Source of the DNA: an uncultured Prevotellaceae bacterium
GTDB taxonomy: Bacteria; Bacteroidota; Bacteroidia; Bacteroidales; Bacteroidaceae
NCBI GenBank assembly: GCA_900316265.1
Contig: ONCH01000007.1
Coordinates: forward strand, 59,471 to 123,470
DNA length: 64,000 nucleotides
Direction: 5' to 3'
The position numbers and the translations under genes are program-made. The notes beneath the pieces are model-generated. The model saw only the letters and a list, made by a program, of their open reading frames with translations, had not been told where the DNA came from and did no database searches. Positions 42,268 to 50,239 of this stretch are shown piece after piece. Numbering within the stretch: position 1 is the stretch's first letter; each line of letters starts with the position of its first letter.

Positions 42268-45267
42268 TTATTCAGTTTTTAGTTTACCAAAGAAAAACAC
42301 GGAGTTATTATCAATATTGAGAGAGCGGGTTCCACGATTGCGAGCAATGCTGTAGAACTTGCTAAATTCCTCTGTAGCATAGTAAGCCAAATCTTCTTTG
42401 GTTACCTGCTCACCATTGATTGTAGTGAGTATAGCCACAGAACCATCTGCTATACATCCCTGTGGCATAAAGCAGGCACGAGGATAGTATGAAAGATTTG
42501 GGACTAAGACACACTCGGTACGGTTGAAAAATTTCCCGACTTCCAAGTCTGTGATATCATCAATATAAGTGTCATAGCCCTTAATGTCTATAACCGTGTT
42601 ATCTCCAATGTTGCGAGATTTCAGCACTCGAATTTTACCCTGTTGCGAAGTATTCGATTTTGTAAGTGTCCTGTCGCGGAATGATTTGAATATTCCAAAG
42701 GTCATCTTGTTTGCTGCCTCATCAAAATCCTTATTGCGATAGATAAGCCAGTATGGGAAGGACGGGTCTGTGATATAGTCCTGTGGCTTTATCTCTACAG
42801 AATTAGTTATATAGGATTCCACCTTTGTCAGATTCCGTTTTGCACGTTGGTTTATTGTGAAAGCAATTGTTTCTATTTTGACACCCTTAAAGCCCTTTTC
42901 GCCAAAATCAACGATGTGAGTGATGGCTTTCTCATTCATCAGTTGGCGAGTCTTACCAAACTCAGGTGCATTAATTAGGCTCTTCGGAACTATCAGCGAA
43001 ACAACGTCTCCAAGTTGCATCGCTTTCTCGATGAAGAACGAAAATATGTTGCTCGTGTCTGTGTTGACAACTGACATCTTATAAGCTGATAACAAACCCC
43101 TGTCTTTTACTTTCATGTAAGGAGGATTGCCTACTACAATATCGTATCTTTTTGGAAATTGTTCCAAAAGTGTATCTTTGTTAATGAAGTTTAGGCGGAC
43201 ATTCTCAGGGAGAGGTATCGACTGCAATATCTGCTGGAGTAATGCTATGCTGTCTGGGTTGATGTCGATAACATCAATATGCAGTTCCGCAACATTAGCA
43301 TATTTCAGGAACAGGGATGGCAGGAAGTTGCCAACGCCAGTTGCTGGCTCAAGAATATGAAGAACCTTGGAGTCTGGATAGTCCGGCAGATTCTTTACGA
43401 CTGAATAGCAAATATCCTGTCGTGTATAATAGGCTGCAGTCTCTGTTCTTGCTCCGTTGGCATATTCTGCGATTTTTGCTAGACGCACAAAGCCCATCTT
43501 TCTATTCTTCTTGATATATTTCAGGAGGTTCTTAACGTCTGTCAGATTATTCTTCTCAATGATTTCGCTAGCCTCCTGCTCTGTTAGCTCTTTTTCAATC
43601 GCTTTCTCTTTTATCTTGTGAGCAATCTGCTGGAATATAATGGTAGGAACAGCCTCACCCAGACTCTGACGAATATTTACATCCTCTTTCTTCAGATATC
43701 TCTGCTTTTCTTCCAAGGACATCGCATTCAGTTGCTGATATGGAATAGCGCTCCATTCAAACTCTTTAGGCACAGACATCATCAACATAACCTCACGAAT
43801 GGAGAAAACTCGGTTATCTGTAGGGTGGACGGTATTCTGACTTGCAAGGATGTCGTTGCGAGTGTGTACACATGGGGGCACTTTATCCCAATACTGACGA
43901 GTATATTTGTCACCATTCTTGTTCTGGTTATAGATAATCTCTCCATCTTTCTCCCTATGTGGAATTCGATTGGGATCTTCATTGTCAAATGCGGATTGTC
44001 CCTCTGTGATATTTTCAATCCATTCCATCATTTGCGGGGCATAGGGACGGAAAGTATGATATATATCCTGGTCCCAAATCTCACCCATATATGTCAGATG
44101 AGGCAGATGTCCTATCGTCTGACGAAGAGTTTGCTCCTCCTGTCTATTTGGGAATAGCTCAAGCGGCGTTATTTCTTTTTGGTCTTTGCGCACACCAATA
44201 ACAAGCGTTCTCGTTCTGCTGCTGGGGTTGCCATAATCTTTGAAATTAATGACCTTTGCCGCAATGTTATAATGACCTGCAAGATCTACCTCGATTGCTT
44301 CACGAATAGGCTTGTCTTGTCCGTCAATATCAGTACAGATAGACTTCATAAATGCAGGAACATTCTCAAAAACAAAAAAGCGAGGCATAATCTGCTGAAT
44401 CAACTTGATAGATTCTACCACCAGAGAATTGCGCTTTAGTTCATCGCCCTTCTTGTGATTAGCAACAGACATACCCTGACAAGGTGGGGTTGCTATTACA
44501 ACATCTAATTCCCCCATGTTACGCTGATTGTGCCATGTCTGGATTTCATCGAATACTTTGTCCTGTGTTTCCTGCAATGTAATATCACCGCAAATATAAC
44601 CACTTTCGTAACGACACTTGTGATTGTACTTCTGGACGTTCAAACGACGCTCTATCAACTCCACCGTTGCAACACAATCAAAATTCTCCTGTTTGAATCC
44701 GTAGCATCCGATACCTGCACAACTAAACAAACTTACATAAGTCATTCGTCTATGGAGTGGCATAGCTACGACATTTGGTTGCTGAACGATCTTTTCTAAT
44801 GTGGTATCGGTATATGTCTGCCAAATGTCGAGTTGTTGTTTCTTGTATTTAGGAAAGAGGTGTTTTACAAACTGCAACTCAAATACTATACGCAGGTCGT
44901 TAGGGTCATTATCCACTTCACCCTCACGACGAGAACCTACACGGGCAATCTTTATTAGATACAAATCCCTAATGCCGAAAAAGTCTTGGTCACATTGTTT
45001 GCCGATGTAGGGTATGAAGTAGTAGAGTTTATTGAGTGCGACTGTAGATGGAAATCTTTTCCCTGAATAGTATAGCTTAGCTGTTCCATCCAAGAAATGC
45101 TCCATATTGTCTTTCTTAACATTGCAGACTAAAACATTCTGAGTCAAATCCAAATCATTCAAATCTATGGTCTGACTTGAATTGTCAATGATTTGTTTTG
45201 GATATTCTGCCTGCAGCTGGAACAAATCCAATTGCTGGGGCTGAGGTCGTAAGTTGGTCTTCGACAT
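42268..45267 (-). CDS. Fused C5-cytosine and N6-adenine DNA methyltransferase
   Basis: About 999 residues from the ATG at 45267 (MSKTNLRPQP). An N-terminal region of about 175 residues is unassigned. C5-methylase motifs follow: YVSLFSCAGIGCYG (about 178-190), catalytic IATPPCQGMS (about 258-267), FFVFENVPAF (about 298), SSRTRTLVIGV and the GEAVPTIIFQQIA motif (about 537-550). A second methylase then appears: HILEPATGVGNFL (about 637-649) and IVVGNPPYMK (about 710-719), the N6-adenine catalytic motif, with a C-terminal TaqI/Eco57I-like specificity region. One protein thus methylates two base types, suiting an asymmetric recognition site. Confidence 0.9.
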   Translation of the reverse strand: MSKTNLRPQPQQLDLFQLQAEYPKQIIDNSSQTIDLNDLDLTQNVLVCNVKKDNMEHFLDGTAKLYYSGKRFPSTVALNKLYYFIPYIGKQCDQDFFGIRDLYLIKIARVGSRREGEVDNDPNDLRIVFELQFVKHLFPKYKKQQLDIWQTYTDTTLEKIVQQPNVVAMPLHRRMTYVSLFSCAGIGCYGFKQENFDCVATVELIERRLNVQKYNHKCRYESGYICGDITLQETQDKVFDEIQTWHNQRNMGELDVVIATPPCQGMSVANHKKGDELKRNSLVVESIKLIQQIMPRFFVFENVPAFMKSICTDIDGQDKPIREAIEVDLAGHYNIAAKVINFKDYGNPSSRTRTLVIGVRKDQKEITPLELFPNRQEEQTLRQTIGHLPHLTYMGEIWDQDIYHTFRPYAPQMMEWIENITEGQSAFDNEDPNRIPHREKDGEIIYNQNKNGDKYTRQYWDKVPPCVHTRNDILASQNTVHPTDNRVFSIREVMLMMSVPKEFEWSAIPYQQLNAMSLEEKQRYLKKEDVNIRQSLGEAVPTIIFQQIAHKIKEKAIEKELTEQEASEIIEKNNLTDVKNLLKYIKKNRKMGFVRLAKIAEYANGARTETAAYYTRQDICYSVVKNLPDYPDSKVLHILEPATGVGNFLPSLFLKYANVAELHIDVIDINPDSIALLQQILQSIPLPENVRLNFINKDTLLEQFPKRYDIVVGNPPYMKVKDRGLLSAYKMSVVNTDTSNIFSFFIEKAMQLGDVVSLIVPKSLINAPEFGKTRQLMNEKAITHIVDFGEKGFKGVKIETIAFTINQRAKRNLTKVESYITNSVEIKPQDYITDPSFPYWLIYRNKDFDEAANKMTFGIFKSFRDRTLTKSNTSQQGKIRVLKSRNIGDNTVIDIKGYDTYIDDITDLEVGKFFNRTECVLVPNLSYYPRACFMPQGCIADGSVAILTTINGEQVTKEDLAYYATEEFSKFYSIARNRGTRSLNIDNNSVFFFGKLKTE

Positions 45268-45423
45268 ATTATATTTGTTGACACGAAAAACCCCTTGCAC
45301 CTAAATGATGCTCGTCAGTATGGTTTAGTCAGTTTCTCTTTACTGTCTTCTTATTCTATTTGTTCTGACAAGCACCCTAAAATCAGATGGATTATACTAT
45401 GTTGATAACTACATACAAAAAAC

Positions 45424-45744
45424 GTGGATGCTTACATCTACCTGTTCAACATTCGCGGCCTACCACAGCCTCAGAGAAAAACAGACAGAATAAACACCCA
45501 CGATGGAGTATATAGATACACCGTAAAGTGTGCTAGTGAGGACATAACAAGCCCTCGCAGCACACTACGGAGAGTATATACTACACCCCGTGGAGTTACT
45601 CTAGCATTTGTCTTTGTTCTCTGTTCGATTGTGGTAGTTTCGAATGTTCAAAAACAAAGCGTCAGTAACGCCTTTCAATATGTAGTGCCCCACCCTGCGG
45701 CTCCGCACACCTCAGTGTACATCCCAGCCGCCATAGGCAGATAG
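45424..45744. repeat. Hairpin-rich element of higher G+C, possibly a dispersed repeat
   Basis: A 76-nt imperfect hairpin (arms 45507-45541 and 45552-45582: AGTATATA, CCGT, GTGTGCT and GTGAGG pair with their complements) sits in a block that is more GC-rich than its surroundings. A second small hairpin, TGCGG-CTC-CGCA, lies near 45697. The plus strand is open for 106 codons (45424-45744) with one hydrophobic stretch, but composition and structure argue against a real protein. A structured RNA, MITE-like unit or recombination site is possible. Confidence 0.5.
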
Positions 45745-45855
45745 CTTTTGCAAAGTTAGTGATTATTTTGCACAAAACAAAGAAAAAGAAAGAAAAAGTT
45801 TCAAAGTACCGGCCTTCTGAAGAAAGTGGAGGCGAAGATTATTTCTATGAATTAT

Positions 45856-45948
45856 TAGCTGTATCCATGTGCAAGATAGCTGTATCTGAGTGCCGTACTA
45901 GCTATAGCCACATCTGTATTAGCTGTAGCCAGTGCTGTACTAGTTGTA
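45856..45948 (+). repeat. Five iteron-like TAGCTGTA repeats, 21-22 nt apart
   Basis: TAGCTGTA at 45856 and 45877, TAGCTATA at 45899, TAGCTGTA at 45920 and TAGTTGTA at 45941. The spacing is 21, 22, 21 and 21 nt, about two helical turns, as in iteron-type protein-binding arrays. A 75-codon open frame across it (45759-45986) is only the translation of the repeat. Confidence 0.72.
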
Positions 45949-45980
45949 TTTTTACTGATTTTTGCTACTTTTTTCAAGAT

Positions 45981-46087
45981 ACCTAACATACCTCACATAG
46001 AGCACTTAATCTCCTGATTATCAATACACTAAATATGTGAGGTCTGTTTTGTAGACCTCACATAGACCTCACATGACACCTAACATA
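45981..46087. repeat. ACCTAACATA / ACCTCACATA repeat cluster upstream of vapE
   Basis: Copies at 45981-45990, 45990-45999, 46034-46044 (inverted), 46054-46064, 46065-46075 and 46078-46087. The inverted copy and the next make an 11-bp-arm palindrome (TATGTGAGGTC, GACCTCACATA). The same word, as TATGTTAGGTC, recurs downstream of the gene. Confidence 0.75.
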
Positions 46088-46163
46088 CAAGGGGAACTGT
46101 TAAATTAACAAATATTCACGCAACATCGTGAAGGAAAACCTTGGATTTTAGCGAAAAATTTTG

Positions 46164-46171
46164 TATCTTTG
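46164..46171 (+). promoter_or_regulatory. -7 box of the VapE-like gene
   Basis: TATCTTTG, with TTG 20 nt upstream and 66 nt before the ATG. Confidence 0.7.
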
Positions 46172-46237
46172 CACTTGGATAACACACATCCACCAATAAC
46201 CATTTCTATTAAAAAGATTTCGATTAATTAAAGCCTT

Positions 46238-47452
46238 ATGATGAAAGAAAATTTTATTGTGAATGGTGAGGCAATGACAGCCTCACAGGAAAATGTACTG
46301 GTTGTGGAGCAGTTCCTGACGGAGAACTACATGTTCCGTCGCAACATCCTCAACGGTAAAGTGGAATTCGCCAAGAAGGTAGAGGGAGACGAGGCTGAAG
46401 CGGCCTATCGCCCACTGACCCAGGAGGCCCTGAACAGCATCGTGCTCAGAGCCTTGCGCGAGGAGATTACTGAGAGCAATCCGAAGGCTGACATCCAGAT
46501 GTATGTCAACTCCGAGGAGGTGCCACAGTATAATCCTATTGGCGACTTCTTGGAACACTTGCCTGCATGGGACGGAGAGAACCATGTGGCACGACTCTTC
46601 TCACGACTGCCTGGCATCACTACAGAGCAGGCAGGATTCCTAGCCATCTGGCTTCGCTCAACGGTGGCCCACTGGTTGCAGATGGACGAGTTACACGGCA
46701 ATGAGTGCGTACCCGTACTTATCGGCGCTCAGGGTTGTGGCAAGACCACCTTCCTGCGTCGCCTGTTGCCCCAGCATCTGCGCCAGTACTATCTGGACCA
46801 CCTGAACCTCTCGAACAAGTTCGACAAGGAAATGGCGCTGACCAACAACCTGCTGGTCAACCTCGACGAGCTCGATGCCATCCGTCCCAGCCAGCATGCA
46901 TCGCTGAAGCAGACACTCTCGAAGTCGAAGGTCAACGGGCGCCCCATCTATGGAGCTGCTCAGGAAGACCGTCCTCGCTTCGCCTCGTTCGTGGCTACTA
47001 CGAACAACCCGCATCCGCTGACAGACGCCACGGGCAGTCGTCGCTACATCTGCCTGACGATTCCCAAAGGAAAGTTCATCGACAATGTGGGCGACGTGAA
47101 CCACGAGCAGCTCTACGCCCAAGTGCTTCATGAGTTGCGCAACGAGGAGGCACCCTACTGGTTCAACAACGAGGAGGTGGCACGCATCCAGCAACTTAAC
47201 CAGAACTACCAGGAGAAGAAAGACCTGGTCGAGATGATCTCCGCCTGTTTCCGCAAGCCAAAAGCCAACGAGGTGGTGAAACCTATCAACAGTACCCGTG
47301 TACTACAGATTCTGCAGAATGACTACACCACGCTGAAGATTACGCCAGGAGCCAAGATCAATGTGGGGCGCGCCATGAAGGAATTGGGTGTCGAGACATG
47401 CAACTACAGCAATGTAGCGCACTACAGGGTGGTGCCCATGAAAGCCGTATGA
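46238..47452 (+). CDS. VapE-family P-loop ATPase/helicase with DUF3874-like C-terminus
   Basis: 404 residues. After about 150 residues of N-terminal lead (WDGENHVARLFSRLP is typical of VapE proteins) comes a superfamily-3-like ATPase: Walker A LIGAQGCGKTTFLRR near 165, Walker B LLVNLDELDAI near 205, and the sensor FASFVATTNNPHPL. The last 70 residues (KPINSTRVLQILQNDY onward) match the DUF3874 region of Bacteroides proteins. The primase-like half often fused to such proteins is absent. VapE proteins act in replication of phage satellites and islands; repeats on both flanks support a replication or copy-control role here. Confidence 0.85.
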   Translation: MMKENFIVNGEAMTASQENVLVVEQFLTENYMFRRNILNGKVEFAKKVEGDEAEAAYRPLTQEALNSIVLRALREEITESNPKADIQMYVNSEEVPQYNPIGDFLEHLPAWDGENHVARLFSRLPGITTEQAGFLAIWLRSTVAHWLQMDELHGNECVPVLIGAQGCGKTTFLRRLLPQHLRQYYLDHLNLSNKFDKEMALTNNLLVNLDELDAIRPSQHASLKQTLSKSKVNGRPIYGAAQEDRPRFASFVATTNNPHPLTDATGSRRYICLTIPKGKFIDNVGDVNHEQLYAQVLHELRNEEAPYWFNNEEVARIQQLNQNYQEKKDLVEMISACFRKPKANEVVKPINSTRVLQILQNDYTTLKITPGAKINVGRAMKELGVETCNYSNVAHYRVVPMKAV

Positions 47453-47460
47453 ACAAACGC

Positions 47461-47567
47461 ACGTTAGGTCTGATGTTAGGTCCTATGTTAGGTCTGGCAA
47501 TCAGACCTAACGTCGTTTAAGCCCTCTGTACAAAGGCGTTTCAGCGTATTATGTTAGGTTGTTAGGT
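47461..47567. repeat. TTAGGTC repeat cluster downstream of vapE
   Basis: ACGTTAGGTC (47461), ATGTTAGGTC (47473) and ATGTTAGGTC (47485) at a 12-nt period, an inverted GACCTAACGT (47504-47513), and ATGTTAGGT (47551) plus GTTAGGT (47561). The word is the complement of the upstream ACCTAACATA. Confidence 0.75.
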
Positions 47568-47591
47568 TTATATTTCGTTCAAATTCGCAGT

Positions 47592-47661
47592 TTATTGTGA
47601 ATTTGTTTGGTTGTTTCAGAACTTTTCCCTATCTTTGCAGCGAAATCACAATATAGTGTGA
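47592..47661 (+). promoter_or_regulatory. hipBST promoter with likely HipB operators
   Basis: TATCTTTG at 47630-47637 with palindromic TCACA-ATATAG-TGTGA (47646-47661) just downstream and a related TTATTGTGAA upstream (47592-47601). The position over and around the promoter suggests autorepression by the HTH protein. Confidence 0.65.
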
Positions 47662-47667
47662 AATAGA

Positions 47668-47889
47668 ATGAATCAAAAAGAGTTAGGAACGGTTATCAAG
47701 GAACGGCGCAAACATTTGGCTGTTAATCAACAGACACTGGCCGATTTGGCAGGTGTTAGCATTAATACGCTTGTAGCCATTGAGCGCGGAGAGGGGAATC
47801 CACAACTCGCCACGCTGCTGACCATTCTTGATACACTCGGTTTGCAGATGGACTTGAGAATAAAGACGTTGACGTATGAGACAGTGTAA
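47668..47889 (+). CDS. hipB: HipB-like antitoxin / repressor
   Basis: 73 residues, almost entirely one XRE helix-turn-helix (LGTVIKERRKHLAVNQQTLA, then GVSINTLVAIERGEGNP). It is the DNA-binding member of a three-gene HipBST-type locus and is likely to repress its own operon through TGTGA palindromes at the promoter. Its stop overlaps hipS by 14 nt. Unlike HipB of HipBA pairs, HipB in HipBST is not the main antitoxin. Confidence 0.88.
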   Translation: MNQKELGTVIKERRKHLAVNQQTLADLAGVSINTLVAIERGEGNPQLATLLTILDTLGLQMDLRIKTLTYETV

Positions 47890-48187
47890 AGTGTTCGTTC
47901 ACGACAAAGAGGCGGGTGTCCTGCAAGAGACCGACGACCGCCAGTATGTCTTCACCTATCGTGGGGACTATCAAGGCGAGCCTGTTTGCTTGGCTATGCC
48001 CATACGAATAGCCCCATATCATTCAGCCTTTCTCTTTCCTTATTTCTTTAATATGCTCTCGGAAGGTGCTAACCGTCAGCTCCAATCTACGATGCTACAT
48101 ATTGACGAGAACGATGACTTCGGCATACTTCTGGCAACTGCGCAAAACGACACCATTGGCGCTGTAACGATTCAACCTGTTGACTAA
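47876..48187 (+). CDS. hipS: HipS-like small protein (HipA N-subdomain 1), probable antitoxin
   Basis: 103 residues equivalent to the N-terminal subdomain of HipA (KVFVHDKEAGVLQETDDRQY, AMPIRIAPYHSAFLFPYFFNMLSEG). In the characterised E. coli O127 HipBST system a separate protein of nearly the same size neutralises the kinase. Here the ORF overlaps hipB by 14 nt and ends one base into the hipT start (TAATG). The neutralising role is inferred from the family and gene order. Confidence 0.87.
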   Translation: MRQCKVFVHDKEAGVLQETDDRQYVFTYRGDYQGEPVCLAMPIRIAPYHSAFLFPYFFNMLSEGANRQLQSTMLHIDENDDFGILLATAQNDTIGAVTIQPVD

Positions 48188-49185
48188 TGGAAGTACTGAA
48201 TATTTGTCCATCGACCCTTGTGGAAGGTTTCCAGACCTATTCGCCCGCTGCTGTCAAACTGCTGTTTGATGGTAACCCTGTTTCGCACATACTTCCTTTT
48301 AGAAGTCCTAACAACGAAGAGGCTGAAAATGAGGAGTACGCCAAGCACGTGGGACGCGTATCCCTTTCGGGAGTTCAACCAAAAGCGGGACTAATCATTA
48401 AGGGTAATCAGTTGGTGAGACCCTCAGAGCAAGAGCGTAGTCGCTATATCCTGAAGCCAGCACCATCATCTTATGCCTTGTTGGAACGCAAGGACTGTCC
48501 TGCCAATGAACATCTAAGCATGCAGTTAGCCTCGCAGGTATATCACATTGAGACAGCTCCTAACGCACTCTGTTTCTTTAGCGATGGTGAACAAGCATAT
48601 ATCACACGACGTTTTGATGTTGCCCCCGATGGAAGCAAATATCAACAGGAAGACTTTGCTTCCTTGGCAGGACTGACGAAAGCCCATGGAGGTAGCGACT
48701 ATAAATACAGTAACCTGAGTTATGAAGAGTGTGCCGAAATCATCGGGAAGTACACTACAGCGCCAAGTGTGGAGATTTTGAAATTCTTCCGCATAGTCGT
48801 ATTCAACTATTTGATTCTCAACGACGATGCACACCTCAAGAATTTCTCGTTGATAAATCGCAGTGATGGCGAATATCACCTTTCTCCTGCCTATGATCTC
48901 ATCAACACTAGTCTTCACCTCTACGAACCGCGCATTTTTGCCCTTGACAAAGGACTGTTCCATGAAGGGATGCACCTGACTGATACGCGTACTGTAACCC
49001 GTGTGGATTTCGAAGAGTTTGGCCGTCGAATAGGTCTTGCCACCAGATTGGTAAAACGAGAACTGGACAATTTCGCTACAGAACAGCCCCTGGCAAAGGA
49101 ACTTATCAATCGTTCCTTTTTATCAGATAAACTGAAGAAATACTATTGGCAATCATATAACTACCGCCGTACGACCTTGCAATAA
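48187..49185 (+). CDS. hipT: HipT-like serine/threonine kinase toxin
   Basis: 332 residues, the HipA kinase body without its N-terminal subdomain. The Gly-rich loop carries VSLSGVQPKAGL with Ser59 and Ser61, matching the double-serine autophosphorylation motif of E. coli HipT. Catalytic motif LNDDAHLKNFSL (about residue 212) and metal-binding LSPAYDLINT are intact. Expected target by family: an aminoacyl-tRNA synthetase (TrpRS for HipT, GltX for HipA). All key residues are present, so the toxin looks active. Confidence 0.9.
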   Translation: MEVLNICPSTLVEGFQTYSPAAVKLLFDGNPVSHILPFRSPNNEEAENEEYAKHVGRVSLSGVQPKAGLIIKGNQLVRPSEQERSRYILKPAPSSYALLERKDCPANEHLSMQLASQVYHIETAPNALCFFSDGEQAYITRRFDVAPDGSKYQQEDFASLAGLTKAHGGSDYKYSNLSYEECAEIIGKYTTAPSVEILKFFRIVVFNYLILNDDAHLKNFSLINRSDGEYHLSPAYDLINTSLHLYEPRIFALDKGLFHEGMHLTDTRTVTRVDFEEFGRRIGLATRLVKRELDNFATEQPLAKELINRSFLSDKLKKYYWQSYNYRRTTLQ

Positions 49186-49216
49186 GACGTAGCGGCAAAG
49201 AACTTTGATATAAAGT

Positions 49217-49999
49217 ATGAAGAAGAACGTAGCATTAGCATTGTCGAGCGGTGGCGCCAGAGGACTGGTGCACATCGGGGCCATTGAGGAGCTGGAGGCG
49301 CAGGGGTATCGGATTACCTCTGTGGCGGGTTGTTCGATGGGTGCGCTGATTGGTGGTGTCTATGCGGCAGGCAAGCTGAAGGAGTTTCGCGAGTGGATGA
49401 AGACCATAGACCGGAAGAAGATGCTGGAGCTGACAGACTTCTCGTTCAGTCTGAGCCATCTTGTGAAAGGCACGCGTATCATCGAGGCCATCATGGAGTT
49501 TGTGCCCGACATGGCGATTGAGGACTTGCCTATCCCCTACTGTTGCGTAGCCACGGACTGGAAGAGTGGTCGCGAGGTGGTCTTCAATAGCGGCAGTTTG
49601 TTTGAGGCCATCCGTGCCAGCATCTCGTTGCCGACGTTCTACGAACCTGTGCAGAAGGACGGCATGATACTGATTGACGGTGGTGTGGTGAACCCCATTC
49701 CGCTGAACCGCGTGAAGCGCAAGGCGGGCGACATCCTGGTGGGTGTCGACGTCAGCGGTCACGACTACAAGTCGCAGAAGGTAAACCACTTCAACTATTA
49801 TACGATGCTGTCGCGCACTAGTTCGCTGATGATTCGCCAGAACTCCATTCTGATGGCCAAGCTGACGAAGCCCGACATGCTGGTGGACATCCAGATGGCA
49901 CGCTATGGAAGTTTCGACTACGACAAATCGGAGAAACTGATTGCCATTGGCAAGCTGAAGACACAGCTGGCCATCAGCAAATACGAGAACAACGTATAA
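49217..49999 (+). CDS. Patatin-like phospholipase
   Basis: 260 residues. The oxyanion loop is ALSSGGARGLVHIGAI (residues 8-23), the nucleophile serine is in AGCSMGALIGG (GxSxG, Ser about 41), and the catalytic Asp in LIDGGVVNPIP (DGG). No signal peptide, so cytoplasmic or peripheral, as for RssA/YchK-like proteins. It starts 31 nt after hipT; a link with the toxin locus is not supported by overlap. The last gene before tRNA-Val; its G+C is like the core genome. Confidence 0.91.
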   Translation: MKKNVALALSSGGARGLVHIGAIEELEAQGYRITSVAGCSMGALIGGVYAAGKLKEFREWMKTIDRKKMLELTDFSFSLSHLVKGTRIIEAIMEFVPDMAIEDLPIPYCCVATDWKSGREVVFNSGSLFEAIRASISLPTFYEPVQKDGMILIDGGVVNPIPLNRVKRKAGDILVGVDVSGHDYKSQKVNHFNYYTMLSRTSSLMIRQNSILMAKLTKPDMLVDIQMARYGSFDYDKSEKLIAIGKLKTQLAISKYENNV

Positions 50000-50074
50000 A
50001 AAGAGTAAAAAAACTAGCGAAATTGCTTGTTTGTCAAAGATTATTCGTACCTTTGCAAATGCTTACGCAAAGTT

Positions 50075-50149
50075 AGGGGCATAGCCCAGTTGGTTTAGAG
50101 CGCTGCAGTCACATTGCAGAGGTCCCCGGTTCGAGCCCGGGTGTCCCTA
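50075..50149 (+). tRNA. tRNA-Val (anticodon CAC)
   Basis: 75 nt: acceptor AGGGGCA / TGTCCCT (one G-U), D arm GCCC / GAGC (one mismatch), anticodon stem CTGCA / TGCAG with loop GTCACAT (CAC after U33), T stem CCCGG / CCGGG, discriminator A. -7 box TACCTTTG at 50048-50055. It marks the right edge of the accessory region. Confidence 0.92.
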
Positions 50150-50157
50150 CTAAGCAA

Positions 50158-50190
50158 AAAGAAAGAGACTCCATTGGGAGCCTCTTTTTC
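50158..50190. terminator. Bidirectional terminator between tRNA-Val and rny
   Basis: AAGAGACTCC, loop ATTG, GGAGCCTCTT followed by TTTTT; an A-run on the left side serves the minus strand (rny). Confidence 0.85.
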
Positions 50191-50201
50191 TTATTATTGT
50201 C

Positions 50202-50233
50202 TTATAACGTTATGACGAGATAACGTTATTTCG
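50202..50233. repeat. 4 x 8-nt array downstream of rny
   Basis: TTATAACG, TTATGACG, AGATAACG, TTATTTCG. The core ATAACG is shared with the array upstream of leuA (6022-6045). Confidence 0.7.
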
Positions 50234-50239
50234 ACTTTA

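Noticed and set aside
45424-45744. 106-residue protein
   Set aside because: No promoter, no recognisable domain, and the sequence is dominated by inverted repeats; treated as a structured element.
45759-45986. 75-residue protein rich in Ser/Cys
   Set aside because: It is a translation of the 21-nt TAGCTGTA repeats.
45856-46087. CRISPR array
   Set aside because: Repeats are only 8-11 nt, degenerate, some inverted, with no unique spacers of constant length and no cas genes.
47453-47580. CRISPR-like repeats after vapE
   Set aside because: 12-nt period without spacers; they match the upstream words in inverted form, fitting protein-binding sites.
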